A DNA stretch of 34,837 bases from Bdellovibrionales bacterium (GTDB lineage Bacteria; Bdellovibrionota_C; UBA2361; SZUA-149): contig JAGRAW010000007.1 in NCBI GenBank assembly GCA_020434415.1, positions 1 through 34,837 of the forward strand, given 5' to 3'. A program made the position numbers and the translations under genes. Shown in pieces: positions 19,246 to 27,456 of the stretch. The notes beneath the pieces are model-generated. The model had not been told where the DNA came from. It did not search any database and worked only from the letters and a program-made list of their open reading frames with translations. Numbering within the stretch: position 1 is the stretch's first letter; every line of letters starts with the position of its first letter.

Positions 19246-21126
19246 GTGAATGCACTAGAACCATTTTGTGCTCCTCAACTGGCGCAACTCGCATCGAGCG
19301 TGCCGACCGGGAGCGATTGGCTGTACGAAATCAAGCTGGATGGCTACCGTCTACTTGCGCGTATCGACTCAGGCGACGTGCACCTGCTGACTCGGAATGG
19401 CCACGACTGGTCTGATCGCTTTCCTGAAATCTGTGCCGACCTCGAAAGGCTGCCCGTGAGGACGGCGCTGTTGGATGGGGAAGCTGTGGTAGTGCTTCCG
19501 GATGGAAGAAGCGATTTTCAGGAGCTTCAGCATCGACTCGGTAGAAGAGGCGGGCGGGCTGCTGTAGGCGTGCAGTATCACGTCTTTGATCTCATACATC
19601 TGGATGGTGAGGACTTGAGAGAACACCCGCTCGAGCGCCGCAAGGAGCGCCTCATCGAGATTCTTGGCGAGGGGCAGTGGCAGACCGTGCGAATCTGCGA
19701 CTACTTTATTGGCGATGGAGCCCTCTTCTTCGAAGAAAGTTGTCGTCGGGGCTTGGAAGGCGTGATCGCGAAGCGACGTTCAGCCCCATACCGCTCGGTA
19801 CGCTCTCGCGACTGGCAGAAGATCAAGTGTGGGCGGAGGCAGGAATTCGTGGTCGGGGGTCTGACTCGGCTCAAGGGGCGGGACGCGGTGGGGGCGCTTC
19901 TATTGGGGGTGTACCATGAGGGGCACCTACTGTTTTGCGGTAAGGTCGGTACGGGATTCTCGGACAGAGCGAGGCGGGAGCTTTATCTGGAACTCATACC
20001 CCACCAATGCGCAGCTTCACCTTTTCGCTCCATCCCGCGGGAGCGGCAGGTCGTGTGGCTACATCCGCAGGCGGTAGCGGAGGTGAGCTTCACCCAATGG
20101 ACCAATGATCACCGTCTTCGGCACCCTGTATTTCACGGACTTCGTAGCGATAAGGCTGCAAACACAATTGTTAGAGAGTCACCGATGAAGCAGTCGAAAC
20201 CAAAACGAGGGAAGGCTAGAACAAGCAGGCGTCATGAAGTAAGCGATAGTAGCGTTCGATTCACCCATCCGGATCGTGTCGTCTTTCCCGAACAGGGCCT
20301 GACGAAGCTTGCGCTCGCCGAATATTACGAGGCGGTTGCCGATCGCATTCTCACCCACGATAGCCATCGCCCTCTTACGCTCGTACGGTGCCCGGCGGGA
20401 CGAGCAGGGAAGTGTTTCTTTCAGAAGCACGCGACAGGTTCAATGCCGGATGCACTGCCGCGCGCCGCGGTTTCTGAAGACTTGAAGGAAGAGCCGTACC
20501 TTTATCTGGAAAGTGAAGCGCATCTACTGTGGTTGGTGCAGCTCAATGTGCTCGAGATTCACGTAGGGAACTCTCGAATTGAACAGTTAGAGCAACCTGA
20601 CCGTATAGTGATCGATTTGGATCCGGATCCCGCGGTGCCGTCGTCAGCCGTCGTGTCGGCCGCTTTTCTTGTCAAAGAAGCGATGGAGCACCTGGGGCTT
20701 GTGCCATTTGTCCGGATGACAGGGGGTAAGGGGCTCCATGTGGTCACGCCCATTCGGCCGAAGCTCGGTTGGGATGAAGTGAAAGCGTTCTCTGCTGCAT
20801 TGAGCAAAGTCGTGGCAGCAGCGCAACCCGATCGGTTCGTGACGGTGATGACAAAGAAGAAGCGCAGCGGAAAGATTTTTATCGACTACTTGAGGAACGG
20901 CAGGGGAGCGACCGCTATCGCGGGCTATTCGACTCGCGCACGAGCCGGCGCGCCGGTTGCGGTCCCGTTGCGGTGGGATGAAGTCGCCTCTCGCTTCGGT
21001 CGCACAGCTTATACGGTAGCGAATGTTCCGCGGCGTCTCGCCTCGTTGAAAGAAGACCCTTGGGAAGGCTACTTCGACAGCGAGAGGCCGATCACCCGTC
21101 AGATGATACGAGCAGTGGGGATGTGA
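19246..21126 (+). CDS. ligD: ATP-dependent DNA ligase LigD, ligase plus polymerase domains
   Basis: 626 aa. It seals and fills in double-strand breaks held by Ku. The ligase domain comes first: motif I EIKLDGYR with the adenylated Lys K30, LLDGEAVV near 76-82, GLEGVIAKR at 169-177, and motif V DWQKIK near 189-194. After a basic linker (about 313-335) comes the archaeo-eukaryotic primase-type polymerase domain: FTHPDRVVFP, FFQKHATG, metal-binding VIDLDPD (D457, D459), TGGKGLHVV and FIDYLRNGRGATA. There is no N-terminal or C-terminal phosphoesterase domain, unlike Pseudomonas-type PE-LIG-POL proteins of about 840 aa. Start is GTG with AGGTGG 9 nt upstream. Confidence 0.96.
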   Translation: MNALEPFCAPQLAQLASSVPTGSDWLYEIKLDGYRLLARIDSGDVHLLTRNGHDWSDRFPEICADLERLPVRTALLDGEAVVVLPDGRSDFQELQHRLGRRGGRAAVGVQYHVFDLIHLDGEDLREHPLERRKERLIEILGEGQWQTVRICDYFIGDGALFFEESCRRGLEGVIAKRRSAPYRSVRSRDWQKIKCGRRQEFVVGGLTRLKGRDAVGALLLGVYHEGHLLFCGKVGTGFSDRARRELYLELIPHQCAASPFRSIPRERQVVWLHPQAVAEVSFTQWTNDHRLRHPVFHGLRSDKAANTIVRESPMKQSKPKRGKARTSRRHEVSDSSVRFTHPDRVVFPEQGLTKLALAEYYEAVADRILTHDSHRPLTLVRCPAGRAGKCFFQKHATGSMPDALPRAAVSEDLKEEPYLYLESEAHLLWLVQLNVLEIHVGNSRIEQLEQPDRIVIDLDPDPAVPSSAVVSAAFLVKEAMEHLGLVPFVRMTGGKGLHVVTPIRPKLGWDEVKAFSAALSKVVAAAQPDRFVTVMTKKKRSGKIFIDYLRNGRGATAIAGYSTRARAGAPVAVPLRWDEVASRFGRTAYTVANVPRRLASLKEDPWEGYFDSERPITRQMIRAVGM

Positions 21127-21227
21127 CGTCGGTGGAGGCAACGGCCGCACGACTTGCGCGGGCGCCATTCCGAGGCGGTGACCCTGATTTGCTCCCGTAA
21201 GAGTGAAGGTGTGCGGAGCGTCCCGAT

Positions 21228-21243
21228 CATGAGCCGGCTCATG
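21228..21243. promoter_or_regulatory. 16-bp perfect palindrome upstream of the epimerase operon
   Basis: CATGAGCCGGCTCATG is a perfect palindrome 50 bp before the epimerase ATG, flanked by a further GAGCG/CGCTC pair (21216-21220, 21245-21249). It is suitably placed for a dimeric repressor. A 16-bp palindrome is expected about once in every 65 kb by chance, so position is the only support. Nothing else stands out in 21127-21293. Confidence 0.3.
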
Positions 21244-21293
21244 CCGCTCTCAAGCACCGTTCTCTATGATCCAGTGCAATCAGGGAGAGTAGC

Positions 21294-22382
21294 ATGCAGG
21301 ATAAACCGCTAGTGCTTGTCACGGGCAGTACCGGACTCATAGGTACAGCTGTCCTCAACTCGCTTCGCGATCGCTACGAAGTCGTCGGGTTTGATGTGCA
21401 GCAGCCGGTTGACGACGAGTGGGCAGGTCGCTGGATTCATTGCGATCTGACCGAGACACAAAGCGTCCAAGCTGCTTTGCGTTCCGTTCGCGAGCGATAT
21501 GGAAGTCACTTGGCCTCGGTCATTCATCTCGCGGCATTTTACGATTTCAGCGGAGAGCCGAATCCGCTGTATCAAGAGCTGACGGTCGAAGGTTCGGCCC
21601 GGCTGCTGCACGGGTTGCAAGAGTTCGACGTCGAGCAGTTCGTATTCTCGAGCAGTCTGCTCGTGATGCAGCCTGTGGAGGAGACGGCGAATGAAGGCCC
21701 GATTTCAGAGGCGGACCCTCTCGCTGCGAAATGGCCCTATCCGCAGTCGAAGCTTGCTGCTGAGAGCACGATCCTGTGTGACAGAGGCACTATCCCCGTC
21801 GTCATCCTTCGAATTGCCGGGGTCTATGACGAAGAATGCAATTCTATTCCGATTAGCCAACACATTCATCGTATCTATGAACGAAAGCTGGAGAGCTTCT
21901 TTTTCCCCGGCGATGCAGACCACGGCCAAGCTTTCGTACATCTTCAGGATGCAGCCGATGCCGTTCGATTGACCGTCGAGGCGCGGAACGAGCTGGACAC
22001 CGTCGAAGTCTTTTTGATCGGTGAAGAAAAGGTGCTGAGCTACCGCGATCTACAGGAAGCACTGGGGAGGTTAATCCACGGTAAGGCATGGCCCACGATC
22101 CGTATTCCCAAAGTAGCGGCGAAAGCCGGAGCATGGATGAGGGGCTATCTGAGCGAAGGACAATTCATCAAGCCCTGGATGGTCGACTTGGCTGACGACG
22201 ACTACCCCATCGAAACAAGTCGCGCGCAGAGCAAATTGGGGTGGTCGCCACACCATTCCTTGGAGGACTCGTTGTATCGCATGGTGATTGCGCTCAAACG
22301 TGATCCCGTAGCGTGGTATCGTCGGCACAAGCTCCGGCATCCGGACGATCCGTCTGGAGAACGAGCGGCGGCTAATCAATGA
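21294..22382 (+). CDS. NAD-dependent epimerase/dehydratase (extended SDR)
   Basis: 362 aa. The Rossmann N-terminus [12 protein letters not shown] (6-17) carries the GxxGxxG dinucleotide motif. SSS at 119-121 and YPQSK (Y149, K153) form the SDR catalytic set. [12 protein letters not shown] is typical of nucleotide-sugar epimerase-like proteins, and the C-terminal region aligns in style with that group. The substrate is unknown. It starts a three-gene unit with the VKOR-family and SPW proteins, overlapping the former by ATGA. The ATG has an AGGGAGAG ribosome-binding site. Confidence 0.92.
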   Translation: MQDKPLVLVTGSTGLIGTAVLNSLRDRYEVVGFDVQQPVDDEWAGRWIHCDLTETQSVQAALRSVRERYGSHLASVIHLAAFYDFSGEPNPLYQELTVEGSARLLHGLQEFDVEQFVFSSSLLVMQPVEETANEGPISEADPLAAKWPYPQSKLAAESTILCDRGTIPVVILRIAGVYDEECNSIPISQHIHRIYERKLESFFFPGDADHGQAFVHLQDAADAVRLTVEARNELDTVEVFLIGEEKVLSYRDLQEALGRLIHGKAWPTIRIPKVAAKAGAWMRGYLSEGQFIKPWMVDLADDDYPIETSRAQSKLGWSPHHSLEDSLYRMVIALKRDPVAWYRRHKLRHPDDPSGERAAANQ

Positions 22383-22999
22383 GATTCGGTTGGGGCGATG
22401 GATCTGGGGGTCGAGAGGCAGTTCATCCGTGGGCTTACAACCCTTCTGCTTGGAGCCAACGAGTGCCGGTCGCTCTGATTGCTACTATCGGCTTCTTCAT
22501 TTCGACCTACCTCGGACTGTATCAGTGGCGGCTGATTGACGGGGTCTGGGATCCGGTGTTCGGCGACCAGACCAGACGGGTCCTGGATTCCACCGTGTCC
22601 GAACAAATGCGTAGTTGGTTTCATCTGCCGGATGCGCTCGCCGGAGCATTCGGATATCTCGGCGACATGGTATTCGCGTTGGCCGGTTCGACTCGTCGCT
22701 GGCAGTGCCGGCCGTGGCTCGTTATCATTTTCGGGATCGACGTAATTCCTCTAGGAATCGTGAGTGCTGTGCTTGTCGTGCTGCAGGGCACTACCGTCGG
22801 CTCTTGGTGTTTCTTATGTCTACTCACTGCACCGGTATCGATTATCTTGATCTTCTTCGCCTATGACGAAGTGTGGAGCTCGCTGGTGTACCTGGGACGT
22901 GTGTGGCGAAGGTCGCGGAAGTTCGGAACTGTTTGGCAGGCGTTCGTGGGAAGGCCGAGTGCTGTGGCAGCCGCGGTTGCACGGGAGATGCAAAGCTGA
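22379..22999 (+). CDS. Vitamin K epoxide reductase (VKOR) family membrane protein
   Basis: 206 aa with four hydrophobic segments (about 30-50, 88-104, 113-136, 145-162). The motif [15 protein letters not shown] holds a CxxC pair (C144, C147) at the start of the last segment, as in VKOR-type quinone-linked thiol oxidases. The only other cysteine is C110; the usual pair of loop cysteines is not apparent, so disulfide relay from a periplasmic partner is doubtful. It overlaps the epimerase by 4 nt and abuts the SPW protein gene, indicating co-translation. Confidence 0.8.
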   Translation: MRFGWGDGSGGREAVHPWAYNPSAWSQRVPVALIATIGFFISTYLGLYQWRLIDGVWDPVFGDQTRRVLDSTVSEQMRSWFHLPDALAGAFGYLGDMVFALAGSTRRWQCRPWLVIIFGIDVIPLGIVSAVLVVLQGTTVGSWCFLCLLTAPVSIILIFFAYDEVWSSLVYLGRVWRRSRKFGTVWQAFVGRPSAVAAAVAREMQS

Positions 23000-23362
23000 A
23001 TGTGGCCCCGTACCGTCGAAATCATGCTTGCCGTGTGGCTGTTCGTGACGCCCTTTGTATTCCGATACCAGGAAGCGTTTCTCCCTGTGGGCTGGTGGTG
23101 GTGTGACTATCTGATCGCGACGGCAGTAGCGGCGATTGCGCTCTGTAGCTATTTGCCTCGATGGCGGATGGTACACTGGGGCACATTTTTTCTCGGGATG
23201 TTGCTTGCAGCACATGGTTGGTTGACGTCGCCTGGGAGTGAGCCGCTTGCTGCGGGGCAGAATCATCTGGTGACGGGTCTACTGCTGATGATGTTTGGGG
23301 CGCTTCCGGCACCCGGCAGCGAGGCGCCTCTCGAGTGGCGCGAGTTTGAGGAGCAGTTTTGA
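23000..23362 (+). CDS. SPW-repeat-type membrane protein
   Basis: 120 aa with about four membrane segments in two similar halves. The N-terminal WPRTVEIMLAVWLFVTPFVF resembles the SPW repeat, which runs through a first helix ending in SPW or TPF-like residues; the second half (LAAGQNHLVTGLLLMMFGAL) looks like the degenerate second copy. SPW proteins are small membrane proteins of unknown role, sometimes encoded beside VKOR-family genes. The ATG directly follows the TGA of the VKOR gene. The gene ends before a hairpin shared with tonB. Confidence 0.72.
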   Translation: MWPRTVEIMLAVWLFVTPFVFRYQEAFLPVGWWWCDYLIATAVAAIALCSYLPRWRMVHWGTFFLGMLLAAHGWLTSPGSEPLAAGQNHLVTGLLLMMFGALPAPGSEAPLEWREFEEQF

Positions 23363-23373
23363 CTGCGGGTTGA

Positions 23374-23403
23374 GCCGACAGTTTGCTGAGTAAGTCTGTC
23401 GGC
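23374..23403. terminator. Hairpin between convergent SPW and tonB genes
   Basis: GCCGACAG (23374-23381) pairs with CTGTCGGC (23396-23403) around a 14-nt loop, 11 bases after the SPW gene stop and 27 bases from the tonB stop. It has no T tract on either side. The convergent position supports a bidirectional terminator. Confidence 0.5.
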
Positions 23404-23430
23404 ACCGTGAGACGACTTAGACCGCGAGGA

Positions 23431-24096
23431 CTACTGCAGTTCGAAGCGGACTGGCACCCGAAATTCCAGGTCACGGCCCGGATAGGTCTCCGGCATTGGT
23501 GGAAAGGGGTTTGAGCGGGTGATCATCTGTTCGACCGCAGTATCAAGCACCCCCGCTCCTGAGGAGCGCTCGATTGCAGAAAAAAGTATCTCGCCGGTGC
23601 GGGAGATTCGAATAAGGATCAAAGCCTCTCCTTCAAGTCCACGACGGCGAGCGCTGCGCGGGTAGCGCTTGTGGCGTTCCAGCCAAGCGAGCAACTGCGC
23701 CTCATAATCGGCACGAATAGCGGGAGGAAGTGCTGTTGCGCTGTGTTGTGGCTTCGCCTCCACCGGAGCGGGATACTGTGGTGGAGGAGGTGCCGTCTGT
23801 GGCTTCGGTGCCGGAGGTCGAGGGGGATCGATCTTCTTTTGTTCAGGCGGCTTCGGTTTCGGCACTTGCTTCCGAACGGGTTCCTTTGGCGGCGGTGGGG
23901 GAGGTGGCGGCGGGACTTCTTCCACAACCTCTTCCTTTGGCGCGTGCTCTTGGATCGGAACTAGCTTTACCGTCAAGTCTCCTTGCTTTACGGGTGCGTT
24001 TGGCGGGTCGTCCAGATCGACCACCGCGAAAGCTGCCGAGTGTGCGAGGCACGACAGCACAAGAAGGCTACGAAAACTTGGGAGTCGAGTCTTCAT
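23431..24096 (-). CDS. tonB: TonB-family energy transducer
   Basis: 221 aa. It passes proton-motive energy from ExbB-ExbD to outer-membrane receptors. The single N-terminal membrane segment (about residues 10-26) holds S15 and H19 in SCLAH, matching the essential Ser and His of the TonB anchor. A long Pro/Lys-rich spacer (about 48-118, with a run of nine prolines) spans the periplasm. The C-terminal domain has the TonB pattern (YPRSARRRGLEGEALILIRIS, GVLDTAVEQMI, FPPMPE). The ATG overlaps the exbD stop by 4 nt. No TonB-dependent receptor is in the window, so the substrate is unknown. Confidence 0.94.
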   Translation of the reverse strand: MKTRLPSFRSLLVLSCLAHSAAFAVVDLDDPPNAPVKQGDLTVKLVPIQEHAPKEEVVEEVPPPPPPPPPKEPVRKQVPKPKPPEQKKIDPPRPPAPKPQTAPPPPQYPAPVEAKPQHSATALPPAIRADYEAQLLAWLERHKRYPRSARRRGLEGEALILIRISRTGEILFSAIERSSGAGVLDTAVEQMITRSNPFPPMPETYPGRDLEFRVPVRFELQ

Positions 24097-24500
24097 CCTT
24101 GTTTCTGCTGGGTTGCAATATTGACGTTCGTTCCACCAGCCAGTCGAACGGCATCTAACACGCCCACCATCGCTTCGACTTGCGTCTCTCCATCGGTGCG
24201 GAGAATGACTGCACGTTCAGCGTCTTTGGAAAACTCGGTTGACAATTCAGCTTTCAAGTCGGCAAGTGAAATCTCCTGCTCCTGGAAGTGAACTACGCCC
24301 TCGGAGGTCACTGAAACTATCAGGGGCTGATCCTCTTCAGTCTGAGCGGCCGACTCTGACTGCGGCAGACTGAGCTCGATCGCTTCCGACTGGATAAAGC
24401 TGCTGGTAAGCAGAAAAAAGATCAACAACAGGAAGACGACGTCGATCAGGGGCGCCATCTCCAGCTCTGTCGAAACTTTGCGAGCGCGCCTAATTTGCAT
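24093..24500 (-). CDS. exbD: Biopolymer transport protein ExbD/TolR family
   Basis: 135 aa. It is the small proton-channel partner of ExbB. The single membrane segment MAPLIDVVFLLLIFFLLTSSF contains the conserved Asp (D20) that carries protons. The periplasmic domain follows (DAERAVILRTDGETQVEAMVGVLDAVRLAG). It overlaps exbB by 11 nt and tonB by 4 nt. The adjacent tonB favours the ExbD over the TolR assignment. Confidence 0.95.
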   Translation of the reverse strand: MQIRRARKVSTELEMAPLIDVVFLLLIFFLLTSSFIQSEAIELSLPQSESAAQTEEDQPLIVSVTSEGVVHFQEQEISLADLKAELSTEFSKDAERAVILRTDGETQVEAMVGVLDAVRLAGGTNVNIATQQKQG

Positions 24501-25173
24501 ATACGCTCATCTTGGCGGCAACGGCGCTGAGCTTCTGCGGAAAGTCCGCGGCCGCGCGTCTGGCGTAGTGCACAAGCACTCGAGCCGCCGCATCATGCAT
24601 TTTAGCCACCGCGTCATCGACCTTTCCGTCCAGAAACGCGTAGGCAGCCATCGTTGGAATCGCGATGCTAAGGCCGAAGGCGGTAGTCAGCAGTGCCTCC
24701 CAAATGCCGCCTGCCAACAGGGATGGATTCACCTTCATTCCGGCCGCTTCAAGTGAGTGAAATGCGCCGATCATACCGGTCACCGTTCCCAGCAGCCCGA
24801 GCAAAGGGGCGATATGCGCCAAATTCGCCAGCGTTTTCAGGTGGAGATCCAGTCGACGAACTTCCTCTGCGGCTGAACGTTCAAGCTCTGCCTTGATCGC
24901 TTCTTCTGAAAGGGATCCTTCCTCGCACAATGTGATTGCTCGAGCAGCTAGGTGCGCAAGCGGGGAGCGAGCGTCTGCCAGCTGTTGTTGTAATCTGTGC
25001 GGGTCTTCGCTACGAAGCCGCTGCTCAAGGTTGTCGAGCACCTTCGACGTTCCCAAGCGTGCCAGGCGGAACTGAACCAGCTTATAGAGAATAAGTGCGA
25101 GGGAAACGACAGAGAGTGCAAGGAGCACCCACATGACGAATCCGCCACGAATGAGCAAATCAAGAGCGGTCAC
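24490..25173 (-). CDS. exbB: MotA/TolQ/ExbB proton channel family protein
   Basis: 227 aa. Three membrane segments: about 11-30, then HIAPLLGLLGTVTGMIGAFHSLE (about 121-143) and the third around 156-178 (LTTAFGLSIAIPTMAAYAF). The central GLLGTVTGMI and TTAFGLSIAIP signatures are those of ExbB. GTG start with GGAG about 9 nt upstream. It is first in exbB-exbD-tonB, behind a sigma-70-like promoter at 25230-25258, and divergent from corA. Confidence 0.95.
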   Translation of the reverse strand: MTALDLLIRGGFVMWVLLALSVVSLALILYKLVQFRLARLGTSKVLDNLEQRLRSEDPHRLQQQLADARSPLAHLAARAITLCEEGSLSEEAIKAELERSAAEEVRRLDLHLKTLANLAHIAPLLGLLGTVTGMIGAFHSLEAAGMKVNPSLLAGGIWEALLTTAFGLSIAIPTMAAYAFLDGKVDDAVAKMHDAAARVLVHYARRAAADFPQKLSAVAAKMSVYAN

Positions 25174-25229
25174 GACGAGATCTCCGGACGGCGGTATATG
25201 AATTTCAGCACTACTGTGCCAGAACTGGG

Positions 25230-25258
25230 TGTCTACAAGCGACAGTTTGAATTGTCAA
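25230..25258 (-). promoter_or_regulatory. Sigma-70-like promoter for exbB-exbD-tonB
   Basis: On the minus strand a perfect -35 TTGACA (25258-25253) lies 17 nt from TAGACA (25235-25230), a weak -10. The predicted start is about 50 nt upstream of the exbB GTG. No Fur-type box was recognised in 25174-25356, which separates exbB from corA. Confidence 0.45.
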
Positions 25259-25356
25259 GCAAGGCTTGGCTATGTGCTGCTGAGCGGCAGGAGCCGGAAA
25301 CCATTGCCTAAAGCTAAGGGACCGGGGACTATGGACCTAAACCTACCGAACTACCC

Positions 25357-26418
25357 ATGGCACTTTATCGAGTAAAACGCTCAAAAAAGAGCGGATTGCC
25401 GCCGGGATCTCTCGTTCACGTTGGCGAGAAGAAGAGCGAGCAAGTCCACATTACCGTCGTTCGATATAACGAAGAAGAGCTTGAAAGCCGCGAGGTCGCC
25501 GGACTGGATGACTGCCTTCGTTCCAAAGGGCTCGACGGCGTCACCTGGATCAACATCGACGGTCTGCATGATGTCCGGCTCATCGAGCAGCTCGGGGCGC
25601 ATTATGGCATCCATCCCCTGACGCTTGAGGATTGTTTAAATACCGGGCAACGTCCCAAACTGGATGAATTCGACGACTATATCTACGTCGTGCTGCGGAT
25701 GTTCGGTGCCAAGGGCACAGTGGCGCCGGAGGGAGAGCAGATTAGCTTGATCCTCGGCCGGGGGTTCGTCATTAGCTTGCAAGAATATCGAGGAGACGTT
25801 TTCAACGCTGTTCGAGAGCGGCTTACCAAAAAGCAAGGAAAGATTCGTCGTGTTGGAGCGGATTATCTGTTCTACGCGCTCATCGATTCGATCGTCGATA
25901 GCTACGCCGTCGTGATCGAAGAAGTCGCCGAGCGTATCGAAGCGCTCGATACACAGGTTTTCGAGCGTCAGTCCGAGACAACGTTGGATGGAATACACCG
26001 CCTCAAAAAGCAGCTGCTCAACCTTCGTCGGTCAATCGGTCCGTTGCGAGAGGTGACCAAAACGCTGGAGCGTGACGAGTCCGACCTCGTTGAGTCCGCA
26101 GTGCAAGTCTATCTTGAAGATGTGCATGATCACGTCGTCGCTGCGGTCGAACAGCTTGATGTCTATCGGGAGATGCTGAAGGGAATTCTCGATACGTATT
26201 TGTCACTCCTGACGCAGCGGACCAACGAAGTGATGAAGGTGCTGACCGTGCTTGCAGCAATCTTCATTCCCCTTACTTTCATTGCCGGAGTATACGGAAT
26301 GAATTTTCATCATATGCCGGAACTCCGGTGGCGATATGGCTACCCTGCGGCATTGACAGGAATGGTCCTGATTGCCGTGTCGTTGCTCTACTACTTTCGC
26401 CGTCGCAACTGGTTGTAG
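25357..26418 (+). CDS. corA: Magnesium/cobalt transporter CorA
   Basis: 353 aa, the usual CorA length. A large cytoplasmic alpha/beta domain (THPLTLEDCLNTGQRPKLDEFDDY-like region near 85-110) precedes the long stalk helix (near 200-290). Two C-terminal membrane helices follow, with the selectivity motif YGMNF (G314-N316) between them. The short basic tail FRRRNWL ends the protein as in other CorA proteins. ATG at 25357 with no obvious ribosome-binding site. The stop TAG at 26416-26418 is followed closely by the next gene. Confidence 0.96.
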   Translation: MALYRVKRSKKSGLPPGSLVHVGEKKSEQVHITVVRYNEEELESREVAGLDDCLRSKGLDGVTWINIDGLHDVRLIEQLGAHYGIHPLTLEDCLNTGQRPKLDEFDDYIYVVLRMFGAKGTVAPEGEQISLILGRGFVISLQEYRGDVFNAVRERLTKKQGKIRRVGADYLFYALIDSIVDSYAVVIEEVAERIEALDTQVFERQSETTLDGIHRLKKQLLNLRRSIGPLREVTKTLERDESDLVESAVQVYLEDVHDHVVAAVEQLDVYREMLKGILDTYLSLLTQRTNEVMKVLTVLAAIFIPLTFIAGVYGMNFHHMPELRWRYGYPAALTGMVLIAVSLLYYFRRRNWL

Positions 26419-26432
26419 TGATCGGAGGTGTC

Positions 26433-27248
26433 GTGCGTTACCCTTGTCTCGTCGCGGGTGTCGTAGTGCTAAGCGTGTGGGGTAGCTTCGGGTGCAGCGG
26501 TGCGCTTACCGAGCAAGAGATTCGGCATCGGAAAGCAGCTCGAGAGTTCGTGGAACTCGTAGCGAACTATACTCCTGAGGACTTCGAGGAGCGGATTTCA
26601 CGTGCAGGGGAACTTTTGGCAGAACCTGCGGCAAGTTTGTTCGGCGAAGCCATTCTCGGCGCTGAGCTGATCGCCGTTCGCGCGACCAGCCGTTCGCAGC
26701 GTTTCGAGATCGCGGAGGAGAGCATCGTGTCCGAGTCGATTGCCGATGGCGGTACTGTGGTCGAGGTCTCAGGCACACGTCAGCGTCGTGTAGGCGAGAA
26801 GGTGTCGCCCCCGCTTGCAATGACCTATCAGCTTTTGGTCCGTTCTTCTCCGGCGGAGACTCCACGCATCCACGAAGTCGGTGCCAGCGTTGCCGATGGA
26901 CAAAGCGATGTGCTCGGTGAAGAAGCGCTGTTGGAGAAGCTGAATCAAGCTTCGGCAGCAGCTCAGGAAGAGCGTGACACTTTCAAGGAAGCAGTGCGGT
27001 TCGTTCAGGAGGATTTGCATGCGCATCAGCAGAAAGTGGAGAAGGACTTCCAGCAGCTTACGGAGTCTCTCGATCGCCTGGGGAATAAGGTCAAGCAGCT
27101 GGGCGCTGACGTTCGAAGCATGAAAGATAGGCCTCGAGGTGGTGCGCAGCGGGTTGGCCGGTCGCGGCCGGCGGTTGAAAAGGCAGCGACGCCGTCAGCC
27201 GAGGGCGATACGCCTGCTACACCCACCGTTGAACCTGTGAGAGACTAG
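26433..27248 (+). CDS. Putative lipoprotein with coiled coil, function unknown
   Basis: About 271 aa from the GTG at 26433, which has GGAGG 4 nt upstream. The first 20 residues are hydrophobic and end in VWGSFGC, a weak lipobox. The body (about 22-170) has no motif I recognise. Residues about 175-235 form a likely coiled coil rich in Glu, Lys and Gln (KLNQASAAAQEERDTFKEAV and following). The tail is Pro/Ala/Thr/Arg-rich and probably disordered. A longer frame opening at 26328 lies inside corA and lacks support. It begins 14 nt after corA and may be co-transcribed with it. Confidence 0.72.
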   Translation: MRYPCLVAGVVVLSVWGSFGCSGALTEQEIRHRKAAREFVELVANYTPEDFEERISRAGELLAEPAASLFGEAILGAELIAVRATSRSQRFEIAEESIVSESIADGGTVVEVSGTRQRRVGEKVSPPLAMTYQLLVRSSPAETPRIHEVGASVADGQSDVLGEEALLEKLNQASAAAQEERDTFKEAVRFVQEDLHAHQQKVEKDFQQLTESLDRLGNKVKQLGADVRSMKDRPRGGAQRVGRSRPAVEKAATPSAEGDTPATPTVEPVRD

Positions 27249-27260
27249 AAGTTGTCCTAA

Positions 27261-27337
27261 AGCTATACCGAGACGAGCGCCAACTGCTATCCCGAGCCCG
27301 ATTCATCGGGCGTGGGGATCTCGAGCGCTGTATAGCT
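27261..27337 (+). ncRNA. Candidate structured RNA element between two lipoprotein genes
   Basis: Nested pairings are visible: AGCTATAC (27261-27268) with GTATAGCT (27330-27337); CGAG (27269-27272) with CTCG (27320-27323); ATCCC (27289-27293) with GGGAT (27315-27319); GCCCGA (27296-27301) with TCGGGC (27306-27311) around a TTCA loop. They are mutually compatible and leave two internal bulges. No T tract follows, so it is not a standard terminator. It lies 12 nt after the upstream stop and about 120 nt before the TPR gene, so a leader element or processing site is possible. Confidence 0.45.
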
Positions 27338-27456
27338 CCTATTGAAGGATGGGCTCAGGAAGCTGGGGCGACACTTTTTCATAATTTGGGGCAACTTCAA
27401 GTATGGGTGGTCAGACAGCATACGCCAAGGTACTCGGTTGGACAGTCACCGGAGGC

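Noticed and set aside
26328-26432. Upstream extension of the coiled-coil lipoprotein to 26328
   Set aside because: It overlaps the end of corA, lacks a ribosome-binding site and would bury the signal peptide; the GTG at 26433 has GGAGG upstream.
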